Shown here: in pieces, positions 44,476-55,441 of the stretch
Position numbering within the stretch: position 1 is the stretch's first letter
How the letters are laid out: every line of letters begins with the position of its first letter
From: Cryobacterium sp. SO1
GTDB lineage: Bacteria; Actinomycetota; Actinomycetes; Actinomycetales; Microbacteriaceae
Length of the DNA: 64,000 bases
NCBI RefSeq assembly: GCF_004210215.2
Contig: NZ_CP067394.1
Span: 1,860,001 to 1,924,000, forward strand
Reading direction: 5' to 3'
Notes under the pieces: generated by a model
Told to the model about the DNA's origin: nothing
Seen by the model: only the letters and a program-made list of their open reading frames with translations
Database searches by the model: none
Program-made: the position numbers and the translations under genes

Positions 44476-45107
44476 GCGGGCACCGCCAGCCGGGCACGGA
44501 AATGGGCGGTCACGGGGTCGACGGTGTCCTGGGGGCTGACGTCGCGGCCGAGGACCAAGGACATCGTGGTGACACCGGCGTCCTTGATGCCGCAGGCGAC
44601 GATGCGGTCGTACGGCTCAAGCGCATTGTTGCAATTGAGTGCGAACCCGTGCATGGTCACGCCGTCGGCGACCCGGATGCCGATGGCGGCGATCTTGTCT
44701 TCGGCCCCGACGGGTCCGACCCAGACCCCGCTGCGGCCCGCAACCCGCCGGCCGTCGATGCCGAAATCTGCCAGAGTCTCGATGAGGATGCCCTCGAGCA
44801 GCCGCACGTAGCCGACCACGTCGACCGGTTCGGGCAGGCGGAGGATCGGATATCCGACCAACTGCCCTGGCCCATGCCAGGTGATCCGGCCGCCACGGTC
44901 GACGTCCACGACCGGGGTGCCGTCGGTGGGACGGTCCTCCGGTTGGGTCCGTTTGCCGGCCGTGTAGACGGCGGGGTGTTCAAGGAGTAGGACGGTGTTC
45001 GGTCGATGACCGGACACCACCGTGCGGTGGACTGCGCGCTGGAGCTCAAGGCCCTCGAAATACGGCACGGAGTTGGCGCTTAGCCCCGCGACGACAAAGT
45101 CGAGCAT
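44472..45107 (-). CDS. lipB: Lipoyl(octanoyl) transferase
   Basis: Transfers octanoate from ACP to lipoyl domains; 211 aa. Motifs: [53 protein letters not shown] and catalytic Cys in [15 protein letters not shown] with the partner Lys in DKIAAIG. TAGACT (45114-45119) lies 6 bases before the ATG, leaderless. Upstream gene of the lipB-lipA pair. Confidence 0.96.
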   Translation of the reverse strand: MLDFVVAGLSANSVPYFEGLELQRAVHRTVVSGHRPNTVLLLEHPAVYTAGKRTQPEDRPTDGTPVVDVDRGGRITWHGPGQLVGYPILRLPEPVDVVGYVRLLEGILIETLADFGIDGRRVAGRSGVWVGPVGAEDKIAAIGIRVADGVTMHGFALNCNNALEPYDRIVACGIKDAGVTTMSLVLGRDVSPQDTVDPVTAHFRARLAVPA

Positions 45108-45213
45108 CCAGCCAGTCTAGGGGGCGCTCCTCCCCAGTTGGAGCGCGGCGCGAGTTTGCCCCAGAAATCCACCGGGAGACGCCGGGAGGTGGTCGTCACG
45201 GCACGGTGGCCCG

Positions 45214-46836
45214 ATGGAACAGACGCGTGGCCCCGCGAACGAGAGAACCCTGGCCGGGTTCCGCGTGGTGCGCCGGATCGGCACCGGCAGCCGGTCGACG
45301 ATATACCTCGGTCAGGCATCCGATGCGCAGGCAGCCGACGGGCAGGCTGCGAGCCTGACGGTGGCACTGAAGGTGTTTCGTCTGGACGCGGACGGCGCGG
45401 CGCTGAACCGGCAGGTGCGAGCGATGCTCACGGTGCCACCGTTGAGGTTGGTGCCGCTGCGGGACGTGGCCACGGCTCCGGACGGCCGGCTCTGCCTGGT
45501 GATGGACCGTCTGGCCGGTTCGCCCCTGGATCGCCTGCTGGCGGAGCGGGGCCGGATCGCAGCCGGGGAGGTGGTCACGATCGCCGCGACGATCACGGCG
45601 ACCCTCCAGGCGCTGCACGACGCCGGCTTCAGCCATCCGATGATCGGAGCGGACTGCGTGCGATTCGACGGCGCGGGCAGGCCGGTGCTGCTCGGCTTGG
45701 GCGCACTGGAGGAGCTGCCGCCCGGGGGAGCCGGGGCGGCCAGGCGGCGGGACGACCTGGTGCGGCTGGCGGGATGGCTGAGATCGTTGTTGGAGCATCT
45801 GGACCCTGGCACGGCGGAAGCGGCGACAGCGGGCTCGCTGCTGGCGGAATTCGAGGCGGCGGCCACGGCGCGGCCCGTGCCGGCAGATCTCACGGCAGTG
45901 GAATCAGCCCTCTTCGGCTGGGCCCCGGCCACTGCGGTGCGTGGCGTCATGGCCGGCGCCGCGGAACCGGAGCCTGGCACGCCGGCCGGACTGATGCCTG
46001 GCCTGTGGACTGGGCTGCTTGCCGGGCCGGCGACGCCGCCGAGGACGCTGACCAGGTCAGCGAGGCTGACGGCGGTCCCTGATCCGGTCGGTCGGGACGC
46101 GGTCCGGCCGTTCGGCGGCAGGAAGGGTAGCCCGGTCCAGCGCGTGCTGCGGCAGGTGGCGACGCGGCGTGATGCGATCCGGACCGATGTCGTGCGGACG
46201 GGCGCGATGTGGCGGAGAACGGCGTCGCGGATTAGGGCGTCGTGGTTCACGGCGTCGTGGTTTGGTGCGCTGGGACGAGCCCGCCGACCGGTCCTGGTCG
46301 GCGTCTGCCTGGCCGTTGTCCTCTCGGCCGGCAGCCTGGCGGCGCTGTCCTGGACAGGCTCTCTGGCAATATCGGGGGAGGTCACCGACCCGCCGGACTC
46401 GGCACCGGCTACTGACGACTCGGAGTCGCCCTCTTCGCAGGACGGCGCGCCGCCAGGATCGGAGCAGTACTCGGCGACGCTCGTGGGTGACGATCCCGCG
46501 GCAGCGACCCTGGCGCTTCTGCACCTGCGCCAGCGGTGCCTGGCTGCTGCGTCGGTGCTCTGCCTCGACGGGGTCGACCAGGCCGGGTCAGCAGCCATGG
46601 CCGCCGATTCCTATGCGGTGCGGCAGACGACCGGCGACAGCGAGAGGGCGGATGGTCGACCCGCGAACAGGAATGTCGAGGAGCCGGGTTTCACGGCGAC
46701 CGTCCAGGAGCAGCGGGGTAACGCGGCGCTGATCGTGCTCACCCCGGCGGCGGGCACGCCGCAGACACAACCGGCCTCGGCCCTGGTGATCAGGGGCGAG
46801 GCCGGCTGGCGGTTACGCGAGCTCTTCGACTACTGA
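45214..46836 (+). CDS. Membrane-anchored Ser/Thr pseudokinase
   Basis: 540 aa. An N-terminal kinase-like fold has Gly loop RRIGTGSRSTIYLG (20-33) and VALKVFR with Lys53, but the HRD loop reads SHPMIGAD (140-147) and the DFG place reads GLG (161-163), so catalytic and metal-binding Asp are missing. A low-complexity basic linker (RIRASWFTASWFGALGRARR) leads to one membrane helix (about 361-381) and an extracytoplasmic C-terminal domain of unknown fold. It is convergent with sucB and divergent from lipB. Scaffolding or sensing is inference. Confidence 0.75.
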   Translation: MEQTRGPANERTLAGFRVVRRIGTGSRSTIYLGQASDAQAADGQAASLTVALKVFRLDADGAALNRQVRAMLTVPPLRLVPLRDVATAPDGRLCLVMDRLAGSPLDRLLAERGRIAAGEVVTIAATITATLQALHDAGFSHPMIGADCVRFDGAGRPVLLGLGALEELPPGGAGAARRRDDLVRLAGWLRSLLEHLDPGTAEAATAGSLLAEFEAAATARPVPADLTAVESALFGWAPATAVRGVMAGAAEPEPGTPAGLMPGLWTGLLAGPATPPRTLTRSARLTAVPDPVGRDAVRPFGGRKGSPVQRVLRQVATRRDAIRTDVVRTGAMWRRTASRIRASWFTASWFGALGRARRPVLVGVCLAVVLSAGSLAALSWTGSLAISGEVTDPPDSAPATDDSESPSSQDGAPPGSEQYSATLVGDDPAAATLALLHLRQRCLAAASVLCLDGVDQAGSAAMAADSYAVRQTTGDSERADGRPANRNVEEPGFTATVQEQRGNAALIVLTPAAGTPQTQPASALVIRGEAGWRLRELFDY

Positions 46837-46869
46837 CCGCTACGTGGCCAGGAACGCTGAGCTGTGCTG

Positions 46870-48384
46870 CTAGATTCCGAGGTTGGCCTCGAACGCGCCT
46901 GCTTCCAGTCGCGCCTTCATCGTGGTGAGGAAGCGCGAGGCGTCCGCTCCATCGATGATGCGGTGGTCGTAGGAGAGCGCCAGGAACACCGTCGAGCGGA
47001 TGGCGATCGAGTCCAGGCCCTTGTCGGTGACGACGATGGGCTTCTTGTACACCACGCCGGTGCCGAGAATGGCGCTCTGCGGCAGGAAGACCACCGGGGT
47101 GTCGAACAGCGCGCCGCGCGAACCCGTGTTGGTCAGCGTGAAAGTGCCACCGGACAGTTCGTCGGGCTTGAGCTTGTTGTCGCGGGTGCGCGCAGCCAGG
47201 TCGGCGATCTGGGCAGCGAAGCCGGCCAGATCGAGTTCGCCGGCGTCGCGGATGACGGGCGTCAGCAGGCCACGCTCGGTGTCGACGGCGATGCTCATGT
47301 TCTCCTGGCCCGGGTACACGATCGACGTACCGTCGACGGTCGCGTTGATGATCGGGTTCGCCTTCAACGCCTCGGCCGCGGCCAGGGCGAAGAAGGGCAG
47401 GAAGGAGAGCTTGTTGCCGGTCTTCTCCTGGAAGGTGACCTTCACCTTGTCGCGCAGCATGGCGACACGGGTGACATCCACCTCCACGACGGTGGTGAGC
47501 TGGGCGGTCTGCTGCATGGAGGCGACGGCGCGCTCCGCGACGACCTTGCGCAAGCGCGACATCGGCTGCGTGGTTCCGCGCAGCGGCGACACCTCGACCT
47601 GGGCAGCGGCCGGGGTGGCGGGCGCGGCCGATGCGGAGATGATGTCCTGCTTGCGGATCCGTCCGCCGACACCGGTGCCGGTGATGGTGGAGAGGTCGAC
47701 GCCGGCCTCGTTCGCGAGCTTGCGAACGATGGGCGTGACGTAGCCGCTGGTGCCGCTGTGAGCGCCACGGGTGGGCTCGGCGGCGGGTGCTGCGGGAGCA
47801 GGTGCTGCCGGAGCAGGTGCTGCCGGAGCGGCAGCGACCGGTGTGGGCGCAGCGGGGGCAGGTGCCACGGGTGCAGCTGCAGCGGGGGCTGCGGCGACGG
47901 GTGCGGGGGCTGCGGGGGCCGGTGCTGCGGGGGCAGGTGCCACGGGTGCAGCTGCTGCGGGGGCAGCGGCGACGGGTGCGGGGGCTGCGGGGGCCGGTGC
48001 TGCCGGGGCCGGTGCTGCGGCGGGCGCCGGCTCAACGGCTGCCGGAGCGGGCGGCGCGACGGCGGCGGGTGCTTCGGCGGGCGCCGGCGCTTCGGTCGAG
48101 GGTACCTCGGCGGCAGGTGCCTCAGCGGCGGGCGCGGCGGCGGTCGAGCCGTCTCCGATGGTCACCAGTGGGGTGCCGACCTCGACGGTCTCGTCCTCCT
48201 GGACGAGGATGGCTTCGATGACACCGGCGATGGGGGATGGGATCTCCGTGTCGACCTTGTCGGTCGAAACTTCGAGCAGCGGTTCGTCGACTTCGACGCG
48301 GTCTCCCACGTTCTTCAGCCAGCGGGTAACCGTACCCTCTGTGACACTCTCACCGAGTGCCGGGAGGTTGACGGATTCGCTCAT
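46870..48384 (-). CDS. sucB: Dihydrolipoamide acyltransferase, E2 of 2-oxoacid dehydrogenase complexes
   Basis: 504 aa. Lipoyl domain (1-77) with lipoyl Lys43 in STDKVDTE; a very long Ala/Pro linker (about 80-205) partly made of a 25-residue tandem repeat; a peripheral-subunit-binding domain ([31 protein letters not shown]); and the catalytic acyltransferase core ending in [14 protein letters not shown]. Probably shared by pyruvate dehydrogenase (AceE) and 2-oxoglutarate dehydrogenase, as for mycobacterial DlaT; the name SucB follows common annotation. It lies 67 bases after lpdA. Confidence 0.95.
   Translation of the reverse strand: MSESVNLPALGESVTEGTVTRWLKNVGDRVEVDEPLLEVSTDKVDTEIPSPIAGVIEAILVQEDETVEVGTPLVTIGDGSTAAAPAAEAPAAEVPSTEAPAPAEAPAAVAPPAPAAVEPAPAAAPAPAAPAPAAPAPVAAAPAAAAPVAPAPAAPAPAAPAPVAAAPAAAAPVAPAPAAPTPVAAAPAAPAPAAPAPAAPAAEPTRGAHSGTSGYVTPIVRKLANEAGVDLSTITGTGVGGRIRKQDIISASAAPATPAAAQVEVSPLRGTTQPMSRLRKVVAERAVASMQQTAQLTTVVEVDVTRVAMLRDKVKVTFQEKTGNKLSFLPFFALAAAEALKANPIINATVDGTSIVYPGQENMSIAVDTERGLLTPVIRDAGELDLAGFAAQIADLAARTRDNKLKPDELSGGTFTLTNTGSRGALFDTPVVFLPQSAILGTGVVYKKPIVVTDKGLDSIAIRSTVFLALSYDHRIIDGADASRFLTTMKARLEAGAFEANLGI
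47861..48010. repeat. 75-bp tandem repeat inside the E2 linker
   Basis: Two near-identical 75-bp units (47861-47935, 47936-48010), each beginning GGTGCCACGGGTGCAGCTGC, encode 25 Ala/Pro-rich residues. Being in frame, copy-number changes would only alter linker length. Confidence 0.8.
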
Positions 48385-48451
48385 GCGTTTGTCTCCTTTG
48401 AAACCATTAATGTCTGACCAATGTTAGTGAGAATCTGTGTGCCGAAACGGG

Positions 48452-49825
48452 CTACATCGCGTGCAAAGGCTTGCCGGCCAGGGCCAGGAAGGCCTCGCCA
48501 AGCGCTTCGTTCTGCGTGGGGTGCGCGTGTAGCAGAGGAGCGAGGTCCTCAGGGTACGCTTCCCAGTTCACGATCAGCTGGCCTTCGCCGATCAGTTCGC
48601 CCACGCGGGCGCCGATCATGTGGATGCCGATGATGGGTCCATCGGCCTCGCGGACGACTTTGATCGACCCCGCGGTACCGAGGATCGAGCTCTTGCCGTT
48701 GCCGCCCAGGCTGTACTCGTAGCTGGTGACCTTGTCGGCACCGAACGTGGCGACGGCCTTGGCCTCGGAGTAACCGACTGAGGCGATCTCGGGGTCGCTG
48801 TAGGTGACCTTGGGAATGTTCAGGTCGTCGACGACGATCGGGGCCAGGCCCGCGATCTCCTCGGCGACGAAGATACCGTGCTGGAAGCCGCGGTGCGCAA
48901 GCTGCAGGCCGGGGACGATGTCGCCGACGGCGTAGACGCCGGGGATGTTGGTGGCGAGGCGTTCGTCGGTGATGACGAAGCCGCGGTCCATGGTGATGCC
49001 GGCCTCTTCGAAACCGAGACCAGCGGTGGACGGGCCGCGACCGACGGCGACGAGCAGCAGCTCGGCCTCGATCGTGGTGCCGTTCTCGAGGGTGACGACG
49101 ACGCCGGAGTCATCCTGGCTGACCGACTGGAACCGCACACCGAGGGAGAAGTCGATGCCACGCTTGCGGAACGCCCGCTCGAGCTGCTTGGACACCGACT
49201 CCTCCTCGTTCGGAGCGAGGTGGGGGAGGGCTTCGATGATGGTGACGTCGGCGCCGAAGGACTTCCAGACGCTGGCGAACTCGACGCCGATCACGCCGCC
49301 GCCGAGCACAGCGACCTTCTTGGGCACGTAGTTGAGCTCGAGGGCCTGCTCGCTGGTGATGACGCGTCCTTCGATGGCCAGGCCCGGCAGCGACCGGGAG
49401 TACGACCCGGTGGCCAGCACGACGTTCTTGCCGACGATGGTGTCCTCGCCGACCTGGACGGTCGTGGGGGAGATGAGTGTGCCCTCACCCGCGATGACGG
49501 TGATGCCGCGGGCCTTGATCAGTCCCTGCAGGCCACGGAACTTGCTGGCGACGATGCCCTCGCGGAACTTGGTCACGGCATCCATGTCAATGCCTTCGAA
49601 GGAGGTGTTCACCCCGTACTTGGCCGACTCGCGGCTCACGTCGGCGACCTCGGCCGAGTGCAGCAGCGCCTTGGTCGGGATACAACCGACGTGCAGGCAG
49701 GTGCCACCGAGCTTGTCTTTCTCAACCAGGCCGACGGTCAGGCCCAGCTGAACGGCACGCAACGCGGCCGCGTAGCCACCACTGCCGCCACCGAGAACTA
49801 CAAGGTCAAAATTCTGTTCAGACAC
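48452..49825 (-). CDS. lpdA: Dihydrolipoyl dehydrogenase (E3)
   Basis: Reoxidises dihydrolipoyl E2 with FAD and NAD; 457 aa. FAD motif VVLGGGSGGYAAALRA, redox disulfide Cys43/Cys48 in GGTCLHVGCIPTKA, NAD motif AVLGGGVIGVEFASV, second FAD motif GVYAVGDIV, C-terminal catalytic His-Glu in HAHPTQNEA. The start is the GTG (MSEQNFDLV) with GGGAG 7 bases upstream; a large in-frame extension through pepA is an artefact of GC-rich sequence. Upstream of sucB in the same direction. Confidence 0.96.
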   Translation of the reverse strand: MSEQNFDLVVLGGGSGGYAAALRAVQLGLTVGLVEKDKLGGTCLHVGCIPTKALLHSAEVADVSRESAKYGVNTSFEGIDMDAVTKFREGIVASKFRGLQGLIKARGITVIAGEGTLISPTTVQVGEDTIVGKNVVLATGSYSRSLPGLAIEGRVITSEQALELNYVPKKVAVLGGGVIGVEFASVWKSFGADVTIIEALPHLAPNEEESVSKQLERAFRKRGIDFSLGVRFQSVSQDDSGVVVTLENGTTIEAELLLVAVGRGPSTAGLGFEEAGITMDRGFVITDERLATNIPGVYAVGDIVPGLQLAHRGFQHGIFVAEEIAGLAPIVVDDLNIPKVTYSDPEIASVGYSEAKAVATFGADKVTSYEYSLGGNGKSSILGTAGSIKVVREADGPIIGIHMIGARVGELIGEGQLIVNWEAYPEDLAPLLHAHPTQNEALGEAFLALAGKPLHAM

Positions 49826-49932
49826 CCAGATACTCCCTCGTGCATCACATACATTTTCACGGCCCGTCCGACGCACGTGTTGTGCGTGGACAGACGTTGA
49901 ACGGCAAGGATTTTCCTGCCTATATGACCCTA

Positions 49933-51420
49933 CTACGGGCGTGAAAAGTCCTCGGCCAGTCGCAGCAGGGTGCGCACCGTCACGCCGGTGGGCCCGGGGG
50001 CCGTGAACCCGAGCCCGCCGCCGACAAGCTGGGCGCTGCCGGCGATGTCGAGGTGGGCCCACGGAATGGTGGTTGCGTCGGCGCCCTCGCCGGTCTTGCC
50101 GATGAATTCGTTGAGGAAGACCGCTGCCAGGAGCATCCCACCGCCGGTGTTGCCGATCTTGGCGTTCGCGATGTCCGCGACGTCGGAGTTGAGCAGAGCG
50201 CGCAGTTCCTCGGGCATCGGCATCGGCCAGGCCAGTTCTCCCTCGGCCTTGCTGGCGGCGAGAACGTGAGCGACGAGGTCGTCGTCGCCGAGCACGGCGG
50301 AGTAGCGGGTGCCGAGGGCCACAACGGCAGCGCCCGTGAGTGTCGCCACGTCGATGATCGCGTCCGGGTTCTCCTCTCCGGCCGCGACGAGGCCGTCCGC
50401 GAGCACCAGCCGGCCTTCGGCGTCGGTGTTGAGCACTTCGACGGTTCGTCCGCCGCGGATGGTGAGCACGTCGTTGGGACGGATGGCCGAACCGGAGGGC
50501 ATGTTCTCGGCGATGCACAGCCAGGCCGTGAGCCGCACGTTCAGGCGCAGGCGGGCGGCCGCGATCGTGACGGCCAGCACGGTTGCGGCGCCGGTCATGT
50601 CGTATTTCATCCCCACCATCGATGCCGGCGGCTTCAGGGACAGTCCGCCGGTGTCGAAGGTGATGCCCTTGCCCACCAGGGCCAGGTGCTTTGTCGCGCC
50701 GATCGGGTCGTAGCTGACCTTGACCAGCCGGGGCGGCCGGGTCGAGCCCTGGCCGACGCCGGCAATCCCGCCGAACCCGTCGGCGACGAGCTGTTCCTCG
50801 TCCCACACCGTCAGGGTCACCGGGAGTCCCTCGGCCGCGGCCGCCGCCAAGTCGGCCAGGGAGGCGGGGTAGAGGTCGAGCGGCGGCATGTTGACGAGGT
50901 CCTTCACCAGGCTCACGGCGTCGGCGATGATTCCGGCCCGTTCGGACGCGTCCTCGGCGGCCTGGTCGGTGTGCACGGTGATGTCCGCGGCCGGCAGTTT
51001 CGTGGACGCCAGCGATGCCGTGCGGTAGGTCGTGAACGAGTACGCACCGAGCGCGGCGCCCTCGAGCACGGCGTCAGCCTGGTCCTGGTCGGTCAACGGC
51101 CAGGCGAAGGCCACCGTTGCGGTGCCGGTGAGCTGCCGTACCGCCGAACCGGCGGCGTAGCGCAGCGATTCCGGTGAGACGACAGAGCCCAGTCCGATCA
51201 CGGCGATGCTGCGGGCGGCACCGACGACGGGCGCGAAACGTACCAGCTGGTCCTTCGTTCCCGACACGCCGACGGCGGCGAACTGTGCGGCGATCTGCTC
51301 GAAACCGGGGTCGGCGAGCAGGGTCGGTCCGTCCTTTCCCTGCACGGCGCCGAGGACGATGACGTCTGCGGTGGAGTTGATCGAGGGCTGTGCGGACACG
51401 GAAACGCGGGAAACGGTCAT
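49933..51420 (-). CDS. pepA: Leucyl aminopeptidase (M17)
   Basis: 495 aa dinuclear-metal aminopeptidase, cytoplasmic, hexameric. The C-terminal catalytic domain has GKGITFDTGGLSLKP (metal ligands and Lys), MKYDMTGAATVL, LNTDAEGRLVLADGL (family signature) and the bicarbonate Arg. The N-terminal macrodomain-like part is less conserved. TAGCAT (51427-51432) lies 6 bases before the ATG, suggesting a leaderless start. First of pepA-lpdA-sucB, an order also seen in mycobacteria. Confidence 0.95.
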   Translation of the reverse strand: MTVSRVSVSAQPSINSTADVIVLGAVQGKDGPTLLADPGFEQIAAQFAAVGVSGTKDQLVRFAPVVGAARSIAVIGLGSVVSPESLRYAAGSAVRQLTGTATVAFAWPLTDQDQADAVLEGAALGAYSFTTYRTASLASTKLPAADITVHTDQAAEDASERAGIIADAVSLVKDLVNMPPLDLYPASLADLAAAAAEGLPVTLTVWDEEQLVADGFGGIAGVGQGSTRPPRLVKVSYDPIGATKHLALVGKGITFDTGGLSLKPPASMVGMKYDMTGAATVLAVTIAAARLRLNVRLTAWLCIAENMPSGSAIRPNDVLTIRGGRTVEVLNTDAEGRLVLADGLVAAGEENPDAIIDVATLTGAAVVALGTRYSAVLGDDDLVAHVLAASKAEGELAWPMPMPEELRALLNSDVADIANAKIGNTGGGMLLAAVFLNEFIGKTGEGADATTIPWAHLDIAGSAQLVGGGLGFTAPGPTGVTVRTLLRLAEDFSRP

Positions 51421-51515
51421 GCCTCGATGCTACGGGGCGCAGGTGTTCGCTCTGGGCACCACGGCCTGGCCACGATTCCCTGACGCCGGGCGAAACCTCC
51501 GCCTAGAGTTAACGA

Positions 51516-52439
51516 ATGCGCGATCCCGATGAAATCTATACGCTCACTGCGGACGCCGCCGGCGTTCCTGAAGGGCTGCATCTCGTCGCCGGCCTGACCG
51601 GATTCGCGGACGCCGGCGGGGCCGTGTCGCAGTTCACCGAATACCTGCTCGCGACCCTCGAGCACGAGGTGATCGCGGAGTTCGACGCCGATCTACTGTT
51701 GGACTACCGGGCCAGGCGCCCGATCATCTACTTCGATCAGGACCACCTGACCGATTACCAGCCGCCGAGACTCCGCATGTACCTCGCGCACGACGAGATC
51801 GGCCAGCCGTTCCTTCTCCTGGCCGGTTTCGAACCAGACTTCCGGTGGGAGCAGTTCACGGCCGCGGTGCTCGAGCTGGTCGGCCGGTTCACCGTGTCGT
51901 CCACGACGTGGGTGCACGCCATCCCGATGCCGGTGCCGCACACCCGGCCCATCGGCGTGACGGTCAGCGGCAACCGCACCGACCTTATCGAGAGCATGTC
52001 GGTGTGGCGCCCGCACACCCAGGTGCCCGCGAACGCCCTGCACCTCGTCGAGTTCAGATTGCAGGAAATCGGCGCCTGGACCATCGGCTACGTTCTCCTC
52101 ATTCCGCACTACCTGGCCGACACCGAATACCCCTCCGCGGCCCTGTCGGCGCTGGAAAGCACCAGCGCGTCCACCGGGCTGATCTTCCCCACCGACCGGT
52201 TGCGCGAGAAGAACCGGGAATTCATCGGCCGGATCGACGAGCAGGTTGGCGACAACCCCGAATTGGCCAAACTCGTCGGCACCCTCGAGGAACGCTATGA
52301 CGCCTACATGGAGGGGAACACCCTGCGGTCGCCGTTGACCGACGAAGACGGTGCGCTGCCGTCGGCGGACGAGATCGCCGCCGAGCTGGAGAAATTCCTC
52401 GCGACCAGGCGCGGCCGGGACGACGGCCAGCAGCCGTAG
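51516..52439 (+). CDS. PAC2-family protein
   Basis: 307 aa proteasome-assembly-chaperone-like (PAC2) protein. Motifs: LHLVAGLTGFADAGGAVSQF, DLLLDYRARRPIIYFDQDHL, FLLLAGFEPDFRWEQF, VHAIPMPVPHTRPIGVTVSG. The C-terminal part is helical and charged. Common in Actinobacteria; function not established. TAGAGT (51504-51509) lies 6 bases before the ATG (leaderless). Divergent from pepA by 95 bases. Confidence 0.88.
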   Translation: MRDPDEIYTLTADAAGVPEGLHLVAGLTGFADAGGAVSQFTEYLLATLEHEVIAEFDADLLLDYRARRPIIYFDQDHLTDYQPPRLRMYLAHDEIGQPFLLLAGFEPDFRWEQFTAAVLELVGRFTVSSTTWVHAIPMPVPHTRPIGVTVSGNRTDLIESMSVWRPHTQVPANALHLVEFRLQEIGAWTIGYVLLIPHYLADTEYPSAALSALESTSASTGLIFPTDRLREKNREFIGRIDEQVGDNPELAKLVGTLEERYDAYMEGNTLRSPLTDEDGALPSADEIAAELEKFLATRRGRDDGQQP

Positions 52440-52494
52440 CCTGTCGGCACCCGGGTGGTCAGGTCAGACCGACCATCCGGCTAGATTGAGGCGG

Positions 52495-53829
52495 GTGAAC
52501 TCTCGTCGATCCTGGTTGATCTTTTCCTTCGGATCGTTCGTGTACCTGTCCGCCGTCCTGCAGCGCACGTCGCTCGGCATCGCGGGGGTGTCGGCAACCG
52601 AACGATTCGGTGGCTCTGCCGCCGTACTGTCCAGCCTGGCCGTGGTGCAGCTGATTGTGTACGCCGCCGCCCAGATCCCGGTCGGGGTTCTGATCGACAG
52701 GTTCGGGCCCCGTGTGCTTATGCTCTCCGGCACCGTGCTGATGGTGGCGGGGCAGCTGATTCTCGCCTTCGCACCGTCCATCACGATCGCGGTGGTGGGC
52801 CGGATGCTGGTGGGGGCGGGCGACGCCACCATCTTCATCTCGATGATCAGGCTGATCACTTCATGGTTCTCCGGGCGCATCGTGCCCCAGCTCTCGCAAT
52901 GGTTCGGCAACATCGGCCAGCTGGGCCAGGTGCTCTCAGCCGTGCCGCTGGCGTGGATCCTGCACGAGTTCGGCTGGACGCCGGCGTTCCTGGCAGCCAC
53001 CCTGGTGGCCTTCGTGGCCTTCGTGGTGGTGGTCGTCGGCATCCGCGACCGGCCGGCCGGTTCGTTCGACCAGCCGCGGCCGAGCGATTGGGGCAGTGCA
53101 CTGACCCAGCTCCGGCACAGTTTCAGCCGGCCGGGTACCCAATTGGGATTCTGGTCCCACTTCGTCACCCAGTCCTCCGGAACCGTCTTCACCCTGTTGT
53201 GGGGTTTCCCGTTCATGGTGTACGGGCTCGGCTACGAGTCGAGCATGGCCGCGGTGATGCTCACCATCCCGGTCGCGGCGGGAATCATCTGCGGGCCGAT
53301 CCTGGGCGTGCTGACGGCGCGGCATCCGTTGCGGCGCAGCAACATCGTGCTGGGCATCGTCACGGCGATGGCCACAGCGTGGGCGCTGGTGCTCCTGTGG
53401 CCGGTGGCCCCGCCCCTCTGGCTCATCGTTCTGCTGCTGATCGTATTGGGCGGTGGCGGCCCCGGGTCGCTGATCGGTTTCGACTTCGCCCGCACCTTCA
53501 ACCCGCAGCGCAGCCTCGGGTCGGCGAACGGCGTGGTCAACGTCGGCGGATTCCTGGCCAGTTTTGTGATGATGTTCCTGATCGGGGTGCTCCTGGACCT
53601 GCAGGACGGCTGGCGCCAGGCGCAGGGCGGGGCCAGCGATCTGTACTCGTTGGACTCGTTCCGGATCGCGTTCACTGTGCAGTTCCTGATCGTCGGCACC
53701 GGTGTGGTGATGCTCATCAACACCCGCAAGCGAACCAGGCGTCTGCTCTCTCGTGACGAGGGAATAGAAGTCGCCCCGCTCTGGGTTGAACTCTCTAGGA
53801 AGTTGCGGCACCGCAGACGGGGACTGTAG
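52495..53829 (+). CDS. MFS transporter
   Basis: 444 aa, about 12 membrane helices, major facilitator superfamily. The helix 2-3 loop has QIPVGVLIDRFGPRVLMLSG, and the helix 4 region has VVGRMLVGAGDATIFISMIR. A central cytoplasmic loop (RDRPAGSFDQPRPSDWGSAL) separates the halves. Substrate unknown. The GTG follows TAGATT (52482-52487) by 7 bases; a GAGG overlapping that spacer could also serve as a ribosome site. Confidence 0.88.
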   Translation: MNSRRSWLIFSFGSFVYLSAVLQRTSLGIAGVSATERFGGSAAVLSSLAVVQLIVYAAAQIPVGVLIDRFGPRVLMLSGTVLMVAGQLILAFAPSITIAVVGRMLVGAGDATIFISMIRLITSWFSGRIVPQLSQWFGNIGQLGQVLSAVPLAWILHEFGWTPAFLAATLVAFVAFVVVVVGIRDRPAGSFDQPRPSDWGSALTQLRHSFSRPGTQLGFWSHFVTQSSGTVFTLLWGFPFMVYGLGYESSMAAVMLTIPVAAGIICGPILGVLTARHPLRRSNIVLGIVTAMATAWALVLLWPVAPPLWLIVLLLIVLGGGGPGSLIGFDFARTFNPQRSLGSANGVVNVGGFLASFVMMFLIGVLLDLQDGWRQAQGGASDLYSLDSFRIAFTVQFLIVGTGVVMLINTRKRTRRLLSRDEGIEVAPLWVELSRKLRHRRRGL

Positions 53830-53950
53830 GCAGGCTTGGCTCGGTTTATACACAATCCGTGCAATAATTGTCAATAGGACCCGTTCTGGTTCCTGGGTGC
53901 TCCGGCTGTTTGTCGGATGCAATCCCGGGGACTTGACATGGGTCCTAGTA

Positions 53951-53997
53951 CTGCCCAAAAACGTACTGCCCCAAAAACGTACTGCCCCAAAAACGTA
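53951..53997. repeat. Three tandem 16-bp repeats upstream of the sigma factor gene
   Basis: CTGCCCCAAAAACGTA occurs at 53966-53981 and 53982-53997, with a 15-bp copy (one C less) at 53951-53965 and a degenerate partial copy after 53997. They lie 106-152 bases before the sigma factor ATG. No other feature is recognised in this 273-bp gap, and no confident promoter. Confidence 0.8.
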
Positions 53998-54102
53998 CAA
54001 CCCAAAAATCCCCGCTCTTGCGCTGAACCCGGCCCGTGCCGCATGTCAGGAAGAGCGTGGGCGCGCCGCACGCGCACGAACCACGGCATGAGAGGTGTTC
54101 GA

Positions 54103-55431
<1,329 letters not shown>

Positions 55432-55441
55432 AGAGTTGCCT

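Noticed and set aside
49826..50806. In-frame N-terminal extension of lpdA through pepA
   Set aside because: The extension is arginine-rich noise overlapping pepA on the same strand; the GTG at 49825 has a ribosome site and fits the family start.
53925..53948. Possible second DevR-like site before rpoD (GGGACTT then GGGTCC)
   Set aside because: The half-sites are three bases too far apart for the DevR consensus.
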